5,498 bases of DNA from Xanthobacteraceae bacterium. Its GTDB lineage: Bacteria > Pseudomonadota > Alphaproteobacteria > Rhizobiales > Xanthobacteraceae. Positions 1 through 5,310 of this stretch are shown here, piece after piece (position 1 is the first letter of the stretch; the number at the start of each line of letters is the position of its first letter). Made by a program: the position numbers and the translations under genes. Under the pieces are notes generated by a model. The model worked only from the letters and a program-made list of their open reading frames with translations. It ran no database searches and was not told the DNA's origin. The DNA lies in contig JAICQA010000198.1 in NCBI GenBank assembly GCA_025929595.1, positions 1 through 5,498 on the forward strand. Direction: 5' to 3'.

Positions 1-438
1 GAGGTGCGCTCGGAGCTGGCCATCCTCGAAGGTCGCGAACATGCGCCGCAACGAGCTGATTTCGATGCCGGACGCATTTTCGGTGATCAGCCGCGCGGCC
101 ATGCTTTCGAGCGCGGCCCATGCGGTGATCATCTCGATCACTTCCTGCTTGGTCTTGCGCACCACATAGATGCCGCGGCGGGGCACGGAGCGGACGAAGC
201 CCTCGCGCTCGAGCTGGGCCATGGCCTCGCGCACCGGCGTGCGGGAGATGCCAAGGTCCTGGGCGAGGCGGCGCTCGTCGAGGCGCACCTCGCCGGGCTG
301 CTCATAGACGTTGAGCGACACGATCACGTCTTTCAGGGATGCGTAGGCGCGGTCCTTGAAGGTCGAAGTGTCGTCGAGCGGCGCGAGGACGACGCGAATA
401 GGTGCTGCTGGCTCTCGGCTGCGGGGTGTCGTGGACAT
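1..438 (-). CDS. GntR-family transcriptional regulator, FCD subfamily (partial, C-terminus outside window)
   Basis: The visible 146 residues form a winged helix-turn-helix DNA-binding domain (about residues 28-95) followed by the start of an all-helical FCD effector-binding domain. The diagnostic segment is residues 53-92: LDERRLAQDLGISRTPVREA is the recognition helix-turn-helix, and the wing contains VPRRGIYV. From residue 99 the pattern EVIEMITAWAALESMAARL matches the first FCD helix, so FadR/VanR-type FCD members are the closest class. The FCD metal and ligand residues lie beyond the window edge, so the effector cannot be guessed. I chose the ATG at 438 because GGAG lies 11 bases upstream and the next in-frame methionine is already inside the HTH. 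The first roughly 25 residues are low-complexity and probably disordered. The gene is co-directional with tctCBA, about 96 bp after tctA, and probably regulates that cluster and itself. The family call is firm; the target is inferred from position. Confidence 0.93.
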   Translation of the reverse strand, partial: MSTTPRSREPAAPIRVVLAPLDDTSTFKDRAYASLKDVIVSLNVYEQPGEVRLDERRLAQDLGISRTPVREAMAQLEREGFVRSVPRRGIYVVRKTKQEVIEMITAWAALESMAARLITENASGIEISSLRRMFATFEDGQLRAHL

Positions 439-490
439 GGCGCTTTCGTCTCCGCCCGGCCGGCGGATAGCGGCCTGGCATACATAATTC

Positions 491-520
491 CTTATACGAT
501 GGGAGGCCTGCCCGGTTCAA
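491..520 (-). promoter_or_regulatory. Candidate sigma70-type promoter for the GntR-family gene
   Basis: On the minus strand TTGAAC (plus positions 515-520) and TATAAG (491-496) are separated by 18 bp. They match the -35 and -10 consensus at 4 of 6 and 5 of 6 positions. Transcription would start near 484, giving a leader of about 45 nt before the ATG at 438. The -35 box lies in the loop and first stem base of the hairpin at 507-530. A short imperfect dyad (ATAA-GGAA-TTAT) overlaps the -10 box and could be an autoregulatory operator, but it is too weak to assert. If the promoter is real, the regulator can be made independently of tctCBA read-through. Confidence 0.4.
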
Positions 521-530
521 TCCGGGCAGG
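507..530. terminator. Perfect 9-bp stem-loop between tctA and gntR; intrinsic-terminator-like only in the plus direction
   Basis: CCTGCCCGG (507-515) and CCGGGCAGG (522-530) are exact inverted repeats around a 6-nt loop (516-521). Eight of the nine pairs are G-C. Reading on the plus strand, the stem is followed at once by TATTTTAT (531-538), as in an intrinsic terminator. Reading on the minus strand, the direction of tctA, the stem begins 4 nt after the tctA TAA stop and is followed by CCTCCC, without a U-tract. For the operon it therefore looks more like a 3'-end stabilising or pausing hairpin than a full terminator. In the plus direction it could stop antisense transcription before it enters tctA. 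Confidence 0.5.
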
Positions 531-534
531 TATT

Positions 535-2037
535 TTATGCGGCGGTCGCCGGGCGGAACCGGCTCCAAGCCTCCTGAATCAGGGACCAGAACAGGGCGAT
601 GAAACCCAGGACCATGATCGTACCGACGAGACCATTGGAGAAGAAGATGCCGAGGCTGCCCTGCGATGCCAGCAGGGATTGGCGGAAGGACTCCTCCGCC
701 TTGTCGCCGAGCACGATCGCCAGCACCAGCGGCGCCAACGGATAGTTCGTCTTCTTCAGGAAGTAACCCAGCACGCCGAACACCATCATCATCATCACGT
801 CGAAGACGTTATTATGCACGCTGTAGGAACCGATCGCGCAGAACACGAGAATGATCGGCGCGATGATGGGGAACGGAATGCGCAGAATCGCCGCAAAGAA
901 CGGCACGCAGGTCAGCACGATCAGGAGGCCGAACACGTTGCCCATATACATGCTGGCAATCAGGCCCCAGACGAACTCCTTGTGCTCGATGAAGAGCATG
1001 GGACCGGGCTGAAGCCCCCAGATCAGAAGACCGCCAAGCAGGACCGCGGCGGTCGGCGAACCGGGCACGCCGAGCGCGAGCATCGGCAGAAGTGCGGCCT
1101 TGCCGGCGGCGTGCGCCGCCGTTTCCGGAGCGACGACGCCTTCGATCTCGCCATTGCCGAAGTTGCGGCCGTTCTTCGAAAGACGCTTCGCGATGCCGTA
1201 GCTCATGAAGGAGGCCGGCGTAGCGCCGGCGGGCGTAATGCCCATCCAGCAACCGATGACGCAGGAGCGCGCGTATGTCATCCAGAATTTCGGCAGCGTC
1301 TTCCAGGTCTCCCACACGACCTTCGGATTGATGACCGCGGCGCGGCCCTTGAAGCGCAGGCCCTCTTCCATCGTCAGCAGAATCTCGCCGATGCCGAACA
1401 GGCCGATGACCGCGATCAGGAAGTCGAAGCCGCTCAAGAGCGGCGTGAAGCCGAAGGTGAGCCGAAGCTGGCCCGTCATCTGGTCAAGGCCGACGGCGCC
1501 GAGGGCGAAGCCCATCATCATGGCCGCCACCGTTTTCATCGGCGGCTCCTTGCTCAATCCGATAAAACTGGCGAAGGCAAGAAAATAGACGCCAAACTGT
1601 TCCGCGGGACCAAATCTCAGCGCGAATGAGGCGACGAGCGGCGCAACCAGCGTAATCACCACCACCGAAAACAGTGCGCCGATGAAGGACGAGGTGAAAG
1701 CCGCAGTCAGCGCCTCGCCGGCCCTGCCCTGCTGCGCCATCGGATGGCCGTCGAACGTCGTCGCGACGGACCACGGCTCGCCCGGAATGTTGAACAGAAC
1801 CGAAGTAATGGCGCCGCCGAACAACGCGCCCCAATAGATACAGGACAGCATGATGATCGCCGAGGTCGGCGACATCGAGAAGGTGAGCGGCAGGAGGATC
1901 GCGACTCCGTTCGCGCCGCCGAGGCCGGGCAACACACCGATGATGACACCGAGCAGGATGCCGATCGCCATCACCATGATGTTGTAGGGCTGCAAAACGA
2001 CCGCGAAGCCGTGAAACAGATTGAAAATCTCTTCCAT
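535..2037 (-). CDS. tctA: Tripartite tricarboxylate transporter, large permease subunit TctA
   Basis: A 500-residue inner-membrane protein, the usual TctA length, with about a dozen hydrophobic segments. It is the transport subunit of a TTT secondary transporter, probably driven by the proton or sodium gradient, that accepts solute from the periplasmic TctC. Family signatures are visible in both halves, as expected for the internal duplication. The first half has GVLPGLGG (34-41), then NIPGEPWSVATTFDGHPMAQQG (83-104). The second half has GITPAGATPASFMSYG (266-281), then GVPGSPTAAVLLGGLLIWGLQPGP (323-346). The PG-x-P motifs in re-entrant segments are thought to line the substrate path. A short run of four Met codons lies at residues 415-418. 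The ATG at 2037 has AAAGG close upstream and GGGGA slightly further. Start 46 nt after the tctB stop implies co-transcription. The natural substrate cannot be read from the sequence; TTT systems carry citrate, dicarboxylates, aromatic acids and other solutes. Confidence 0.96.
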   Translation of the reverse strand: MEEIFNLFHGFAVVLQPYNIMVMAIGILLGVIIGVLPGLGGANGVAILLPLTFSMSPTSAIIMLSCIYWGALFGGAITSVLFNIPGEPWSVATTFDGHPMAQQGRAGEALTAAFTSSFIGALFSVVVITLVAPLVASFALRFGPAEQFGVYFLAFASFIGLSKEPPMKTVAAMMMGFALGAVGLDQMTGQLRLTFGFTPLLSGFDFLIAVIGLFGIGEILLTMEEGLRFKGRAAVINPKVVWETWKTLPKFWMTYARSCVIGCWMGITPAGATPASFMSYGIAKRLSKNGRNFGNGEIEGVVAPETAAHAAGKAALLPMLALGVPGSPTAAVLLGGLLIWGLQPGPMLFIEHKEFVWGLIASMYMGNVFGLLIVLTCVPFFAAILRIPFPIIAPIILVFCAIGSYSVHNNVFDVMMMMVFGVLGYFLKKTNYPLAPLVLAIVLGDKAEESFRQSLLASQGSLGIFFSNGLVGTIMVLGFIALFWSLIQEAWSRFRPATAA

Positions 2038-2083
2038 TACCTTTGTCCCCGGCCGGTCACGGCCAACGCCCGCTTACGCGCGC

Positions 2084-2587
2084 TCAGTACCCCAGAAATT
2101 CCTCGAGCGGCCCCTTGGGCAGCGGTACGAGAAACCACTTCTCGAAAATCAGGAATGTCGCGATCATCACCGGAACGGGGACCGCGGCCACCATCAGCCA
2201 GCCATATTTGCCGATCCACTTCATGAAGACGGCGATCAGAAGCGCGGATGCGACATACATGCCGAGCGACGGCACGAGCGCGACATAGATGCCGGCCGGT
2301 ATGACCACCGAAACGACCTGTCCGAGTTGACCCCACTCGGCAAACAAGCCGCCGCCTGGATCCTGAATGGCGTTGTAGAGATTGATGCAGCTCGCAACGA
2401 GAACGAACAGGCCGCAATAGAACGGGAAGAACCCCGCGCGCGGACCGTCGGCGGCCCAGGTGACTCCGACCTGCAGGCTGCCTGCAATGACGATCAGCGC
2501 AAACAGGATCAGCCCGATCGCCACGCCGATTTCGACCGACCGATGAGACGGCCCAGATGGATGCGTGGCTTTGCTTTCTTCACTCAT
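2084..2587 (-). CDS. tctB: Tripartite tricarboxylate transporter, small membrane subunit TctB
   Basis: A 167-residue hydrophobic protein of normal TctB size, the small membrane partner of TctA with a poorly understood but required role. After a polar N-terminus (1-17), hydrophobic segments fall at about 18-40, 53-74, 90-123 (probably two passes around the PSLG turn) and 129-148. The segment DGPRAGFFPF (47-56) is the recognisable family signature in the loop before the second helix. The short C-terminus (LPKGPLEEFLGY) is polar. An in-frame GTG at 2602 would add five residues, but the ATG at 2587 has GGAG exactly 7 nt upstream, so I prefer it. The gene lies between tctC (72-nt gap holding a strong hairpin) and tctA (46-nt gap), the canonical tctCBA order. 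Identification rests on membrane topology, the signature and synteny, which agree. Confidence 0.93.
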   Translation of the reverse strand: MSEESKATHPSGPSHRSVEIGVAIGLILFALIVIAGSLQVGVTWAADGPRAGFFPFYCGLFVLVASCINLYNAIQDPGGGLFAEWGQLGQVVSVVIPAGIYVALVPSLGMYVASALLIAVFMKWIGKYGWLMVAAVPVPVMIATFLIFEKWFLVPLPKGPLEEFLGY

Positions 2588-2594
2588 ACCGAAA

Positions 2595-2598
2595 CTCC
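2595..2598 (-). promoter_or_regulatory. Shine-Dalgarno site fixing the tctB start
   Basis: GGAG on the minus strand is 7 nt before the ATG at 2587. The alternative GTG start at 2602 lies upstream of this site and has no comparable purine-rich sequence, so the site decides for ATG 2587. Confidence 0.7.
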
Positions 2599-2616
2599 GC
2601 ACTTGGCCTCAAAGGG

Positions 2617-2642
2617 CCGCCGGCGGATTGCTCCGCCGGCGG
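2617..2642 (-). repeat. Perfect 11-bp GC-rich hairpin with GCAA tetraloop in the tctC-tctB spacer
   Basis: The arms at 2617-2627 and 2632-2642 are exact reverse complements, with ten G-C pairs and one A-U pair next to the loop. In the minus-strand mRNA the loop reads GCAA, which fits the stable GNRA class. It sits 17 nt after the tctC stop codon and about 19 nt before the tctB Shine-Dalgarno. The sequence after it (CCCTTTGAGG) lacks a proper U-tract, so a complete intrinsic terminator is unlikely. A 3'-end-protecting or partial-termination element that raises solute-binding protein over membrane subunits is the natural reading by analogy with other binding-protein operons; that role is inferred. 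Confidence 0.7.
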
Positions 2643-2659
2643 GATTCCGTCCAGGTTCC

Positions 2660-3670
2660 TCACTTGGCGAGGAATCCGGCGTCCTTCATCAAACCCATGT
2701 GCGTCTTCTCGGCCGCGGCTACCCACTTCACGAAGGCATCGCCGGTCATGAAGGTGGTATTGAAGGCGCCGCTCTTCATGAACGCCTCCCACTCGGGCGT
2801 CGCGCGCACCTTCTTGAAGAGATCGATGTAGAAGTCGACCACTTCCTTGCTCGCGCCCGGCGTCGTGAAGATACCGCGCAGCATCAGGTATTCCATGTCG
2901 AGGCCCTGCGACTTGCAGGTCGGAATATCCGACCAGGCCTTGCCATCCGCCACCTGCTCCTTGTGCGGCATGGGCTGGCCGTCAAACACGCACAGCGGAC
3001 GCAGCTTGCCGCCACGCCAGTGCGACACCGCCTCGATCGGATTGTTGACCGTCGAGTCGACATGGTTGCCGACGAGCTGCACGGCCACCGCGCCGCCGCC
3101 CTTCTGCGGGATGTAAATAAACTTGGCGCCCGAGCTTTTCTGAACCGCCTCGGTGATGATCTGGTCTTCCTGCTTGGCGCCGGTGCCGGCCATCTTGAAG
3201 GTGCCGTTCGCGGCCTTGGCGGCGTCGATGTATTCCTTGACGTTCTTGTAGGGCTTCTCGGCGTTCACCCAGAGCACGAATTCGTCGAGGGCGAGCATCG
3301 CGACCGGCGTGATGTCCTTCCAGTTGAAAGGAATGCCGGTGGCGAGCGGTGTCGTGAACAGGTTCGAAAGCGTGATGATGATCTTGTGCGGGTTTCCGTC
3401 CGATCCCTTGACGTCGAGGAAGCCTTCGCCGCCCGCGCCGCCCGACTTGTTGATCGGGAGAATGGGCTGCTTCATCAGATTGTGCTTGGACACAATGCCC
3501 TGAATGGTGCGCGCCATCTGGTCCGCGCCGCCGCCGGTGCCCGCCGGAATGATGAACTCAACCGGACGGGTCGGCTCCCATGCCGCCTGCGCGGGCATGG
3601 AAGGCGCCAGCATGGCTGCCGCGCCCAGGCCGGCCAATGCGAGACTGTAGCGATAGAACGATGATTTCAT
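2660..3670 (-). CDS. tctC: Tripartite tricarboxylate transporter solute-binding protein TctC (Bug family)
   Basis: A 336-residue periplasmic binding protein that captures the solute and presents it to TctAB. Residues 1-29 form a Sec signal peptide: K2/R7 in the n-region, a hydrophobic core of Leu/Ala/Gly, and a predicted signal peptidase I site after AQA (29). The mature protein starts with the Bug-type first strand and ligand loop, VEFIIPAGTGGGADQMAR (37-54). In most family members this loop reads more like P(F/Y)xPGGxxDxxAR, so the Thr and extra Gly here mark a distinct subgroup; D50 is the conserved Asp position. Other family-like segments are NKSGGAGGEGF (74-84), PLATGIPFNWKDITPVAML (108-126), KGGGAVAVQLVGNHVD (190-205) and GKLRPLCVF (221-229). 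Two cysteines, C227 and C252, are the only ones in the protein and could form a disulfide. Length is normal. The ATG at 3670 is preferred over an in-frame TTG at 3685 because of an excellent Shine-Dalgarno. It is the first gene of the operon; the ligand is unknown. Confidence 0.96.
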   Translation of the reverse strand: MKSSFYRYSLALAGLGAAAMLAPSMPAQAAWEPTRPVEFIIPAGTGGGADQMARTIQGIVSKHNLMKQPILPINKSGGAGGEGFLDVKGSDGNPHKIIITLSNLFTTPLATGIPFNWKDITPVAMLALDEFVLWVNAEKPYKNVKEYIDAAKAANGTFKMAGTGAKQEDQIITEAVQKSSGAKFIYIPQKGGGAVAVQLVGNHVDSTVNNPIEAVSHWRGGKLRPLCVFDGQPMPHKEQVADGKAWSDIPTCKSQGLDMEYLMLRGIFTTPGASKEVVDFYIDLFKKVRATPEWEAFMKSGAFNTTFMTGDAFVKWVAAAEKTHMGLMKDAGFLAK

Positions 3671-3676
3671 TTGGTG

Positions 3677-3683
3677 TCCTCCC
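3677..3683 (-). promoter_or_regulatory. Strong Shine-Dalgarno of tctC
   Basis: GGGAGGA on the minus strand ends 6 nt before the ATG at 3670. It overlaps the alternative TTG codon at 3685-3683, which rules that start out. The signal-peptide n-region begins directly with MKSS from this ATG. Confidence 0.8.
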
Positions 3684-3755
3684 AAGAGTGCAGAAGTGCC
3701 GGTTTGCCCGGTCTTTGCGATGGCGGGAGCTTAGGGCTCCCGTGGCGTTCGCGGT

Positions 3756-3790
3756 CTTAGAGTTGTTACTGTTATTAAGAATACCAACTT
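3756..3790 (-). promoter_or_regulatory. AT-rich island, probable tctC promoter/operator region
   Basis: This is the most AT-rich stretch of the divergent region and lies 86-120 bp upstream of the tctC start. On the minus strand it contains TTGGTA, TATTCT and TAATAA, but no combination has both good boxes and 16-18 bp spacing. AGTTG (3761-3765) and CAACT (3785-3789) form a 5-bp dyad with a 19-bp centre, a possible but weak regulator site. The assignment rests on composition and position only. Confidence 0.3.
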
Positions 3791-3898
3791 GTGGGCGGGA
3801 ATCCAGCACTACCAACGGCTCGATAAAGAAAAAGGATTGCCGCAGTGCAACGAAGCGCGCGGCGATGCGCCTCTTCACTCTATGAATCGGCCGGCCTT

Positions 3899-3937
3899 GC
3901 GTGCGACGCGGACGCGATGCGCGTCCGCGTCAGACGC
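3899..3937. repeat. Long GC-rich palindrome (12-bp perfect stem, extendable to 16 bp)
   Basis: GACGCGGACGCG (3905-3916) and CGCGTCCGCGTC (3920-3931) are exact inverted repeats around a 3-bp centre ATG. Beyond a 2x2 internal mismatch, GCGT (3899-3902) pairs with ACGC (3934-3937). Each inner arm is itself a tandem GACGCG hexamer or its complement. No U-tract follows on either strand, so it is not a simple intrinsic terminator. It lies about 110 bp before the MetE-like start and 229 bp before tctC. A dispersed REP-like element, a structured leader or a protein-binding site are all possible. Confidence 0.6.
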
Positions 3938-4000
3938 CGCGTAAATAGCGCCATCCCACTGCGTCCCAATCGAAATCGCTCTTGATTGCGCGAAGCGTTT

Positions 4001-4030
4001 CGTGGCCAAACGAGCCACGTCTGAATTTTT
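4001..4030 (+). promoter_or_regulatory. Weak stem-loop plus T5 run in the leader of the MetE-like gene
   Basis: CGTGGC (4001-4006) pairs with GCCACG (4014-4019) around a 7-nt loop, and TCTGAATTTTT follows (4020-4030). The stem is short and the T5 run starts 6 nt after it, so termination would be inefficient. A competing stem, CGTTT (3996-4000) with AAACG (4008-4012), shares bases with it. The element could be a leader attenuator or chance; it lies 8 nt before the Shine-Dalgarno. Confidence 0.25.
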
Positions 4031-4037
4031 GCCGACC

Positions 4038-4042
4038 GAGGG
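4038..4042 (+). promoter_or_regulatory. Shine-Dalgarno choosing the second ATG of the MetE-like gene
   Basis: GAGGG at 4038-4042 directly touches an upstream in-frame ATG at 4043, too close for normal initiation. It is 6 nt before the ATG at 4049. The second ATG is therefore the likelier start, giving MLTSRDRI rather than MAMLTSRDRI. Confidence 0.65.
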
Positions 4043-4048
4043 ATGGCC

Positions 4049-5221
4049 ATGCTGACGAGCCGCGACCGTATTCTCACCACCCATGTCGGCAGCCTGCCGC
4101 GCAATGAAACGCTGACCAATCTCCTGATCCGGCGCGAAGACGGCGAGGCGATCGACAGGAAGGCGATGGCCGCTGAAATGGATAAGGCGGTCGCGGAGGT
4201 CGTGAAGAAGCAGATCGAATGCGGCATCGACATCGGCAACGACGGCGAGCAGCAGCGCGTCGCTTTCCAGACATACATGGCGCAGCGCATGACCGGTTAC
4301 GGCGGCGAGTCGCGGCGCAAGATCGGCAAGGACTTCGCGGAGTTTCCCGAGCTCGTCGCGGGCTTTCTGCGCCGCTTCCCGACCCGCAGCAAAATCTCCA
4401 ACGGTCCGCAGGCCGTCGCGGAAATTTCCTACCCGAGCACGGCCGAGATCGACGAAGAGCTCGCGCGCGTGAAGAAGCAGATCGCGGCGAGCGGCAAGGG
4501 ATTCTCCGAAGTCTTCATGACCGCGCCTTCGCCCGGCATCGTGTCCACGACATTGCTCAACGCCTATTACGACTCGCAGGAGTCTTACTTAAAGGCACTC
4601 GCGCGTGAGATCAGCAAGGAATACCGCGCGATCGTCGACGCCGGCTTCATCCTGCAAATCGACGCGCCGGACCTCGCGATGGACCGCGTGATGTTCTACC
4701 AAGACGAGGACGAAAAGGGCTTCCTCAAGGCCTGCGAGTTGCACACGCAGGCGATCAACTGGGCGCTCGAGGGCATTCCGGCGGAGAAGGTCCGCCTGCA
4801 TGTGTGCTGGGGCAACTGGGAAGGCCCGCACATTTACGACGTGGCGCTCGCTTCGATTCTGCCGATCATCTACCAGGCCAAGGCCGGCGCACTGACCATC
4901 GAATTCTCGAACCCGCGCCACCAGCACGAATACGCGGCGTTCAGGAAGCACCCGATGCCGGGCAACATGATCCTCATTCCGGGTGTCGTGGATTCGACCT
5001 CGAATTTCGTGGAGCATCCGGAGCTTGTCGCCCAGCGCATCGAGCAGGCGGTGCAGGCCGCGGGTGATCGCGAGCGCGTGATCGCCTCGACCGATTGCGG
5101 ATTTGGGACGTTCACGGGCCGCGAGTGGGTGGTGCCAAGCGTCGTGTGGCTCAAGCTCAAGTCGCTGCGCGAGGGCGCCGATATCGCGTCGCAGCGGCTG
5201 TGGGGCAAGAACGCCGCATAA
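4049..5221 (+). CDS. MetE-like, cobalamin-independent methionine synthase II family protein (single catalytic module)
   Basis: A 390-residue cytosolic protein related to the C-terminal catalytic barrel of MetE. The MetE-type zinc ligands are all recognisable: H251 and C253 (LHVCWGN), E285 (LTIEFSN) and C350 (STDCGFG). The N-terminus has the family's substrate-loop pattern THVGSLPR (12-19), and QIDAPD (203-208) corresponds to the QIDEP-type motif of MetE. The zinc would activate a thiol such as homocysteine for alkylation. Full-length MetE is about 750 residues with an N-terminal barrel that helps bind polyglutamyl methyltetrahydrofolate. That half is absent here, so folate-dependent methionine synthesis should not be assumed. 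Relatives of this size include core-MetE methionine synthases using other methyl donors and epoxyalkane:coenzyme M transferases. No SAM or cobalamin riboswitch is visible upstream. It is divergent from tctC and 89 bp ahead of a co-directional M24-like gene. Fold and metal site are secure; the reaction is open. Confidence 0.9.
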   Translation: MLTSRDRILTTHVGSLPRNETLTNLLIRREDGEAIDRKAMAAEMDKAVAEVVKKQIECGIDIGNDGEQQRVAFQTYMAQRMTGYGGESRRKIGKDFAEFPELVAGFLRRFPTRSKISNGPQAVAEISYPSTAEIDEELARVKKQIAASGKGFSEVFMTAPSPGIVSTTLLNAYYDSQESYLKALAREISKEYRAIVDAGFILQIDAPDLAMDRVMFYQDEDEKGFLKACELHTQAINWALEGIPAEKVRLHVCWGNWEGPHIYDVALASILPIIYQAKAGALTIEFSNPRHQHEYAAFRKHPMPGNMILIPGVVDSTSNFVEHPELVAQRIEQAVQAAGDRERVIASTDCGFGTFTGREWVVPSVVWLKLKSLREGADIASQRLWGKNAA

Positions 5222-5310
5222 CAGACCCGTTACACCGGCGTCGCGGCACCGGCCGAAATGGCCTATGCTGGCGGCAGAAATTCCAAGCACAAAATTCCAA
5301 GGAGCGCGTC

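Larger units (their letters stand above)
3671..4048. other. 378-bp divergent intergenic region between tctC and the MetE-like gene
   Basis: No convincing gene is seen here. Reading left to right it holds the tctC Shine-Dalgarno, an AT-rich island (about 3756-3790) in otherwise GC-rich DNA, an A-rich tract (3823-3833), a long palindrome (3899-3937), a smaller stem-loop followed by T5 (4001-4030), and the Shine-Dalgarno of the MetE-like gene. Both divergent promoters and any GntR operator should lie here. I could not pick out an unambiguous -35/-10 pair for either gene. Confidence 0.75.

Noticed and set aside
782..795. CAT trinucleotide repeat
   Set aside because: It is the complement of four ATG codons (Met 415-418) inside a tctA transmembrane segment, too short to be a meaningful microsatellite.
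4..1629. 541-codon open frame on the plus strand, antisense to gntR and tctA
   Set aside because: Its translation is rich in Arg, His, Asp and Glu with no recognisable domain, typical of an antisense frame in GC-rich DNA. It lies across the clear gntR and tctA genes and passes through the hairpin at 507-530.
2021..3664. 547-codon open frame on the plus strand, antisense to tctB and tctC
   Set aside because: Same low-information composition, with no domain or Shine-Dalgarno support. It covers well-supported tctB and tctC and their spacer.
3823..3870. Minus-strand terminator formed by weak stems before a T-rich run (CTTTTTCTTT)
   Set aside because: Stems are only 4-5 bp with large loops, and no minus-strand gene lies upstream to be terminated.
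3882..3944. 20-residue open frame (MNRPALRATR...) spanning the palindrome, a possible leader peptide
   Set aside because: No Shine-Dalgarno precedes it, and the peptide has no run of regulatory codons such as Met. The Arg and Ala codons simply reflect the GC-rich repeat.
3932..4048. SAM-II, SAH or cobalamin riboswitch upstream of the MetE-like gene
   Set aside because: The conserved cores, such as the GCTGATTTAAC-like segment of SAM-II or a cobalamin B12-box, are not present. The spacer has only short stems.
4589..5290. 233-codon minus-strand open frame opposite the MetE-like gene
   Set aside because: It is a shadow of the MetE-like coding sequence, whose zinc motifs establish the real frame.
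5222..5310. Separate promoter (sigma70 or sigma54) between the MetE-like and M24-like genes
   Set aside because: TATGCT at 5264 has no matching -35 at proper spacing, and no GG/GC pair fits sigma54 spacing. GGCC-GAAAT-GGCC is only a 4-bp dyad.
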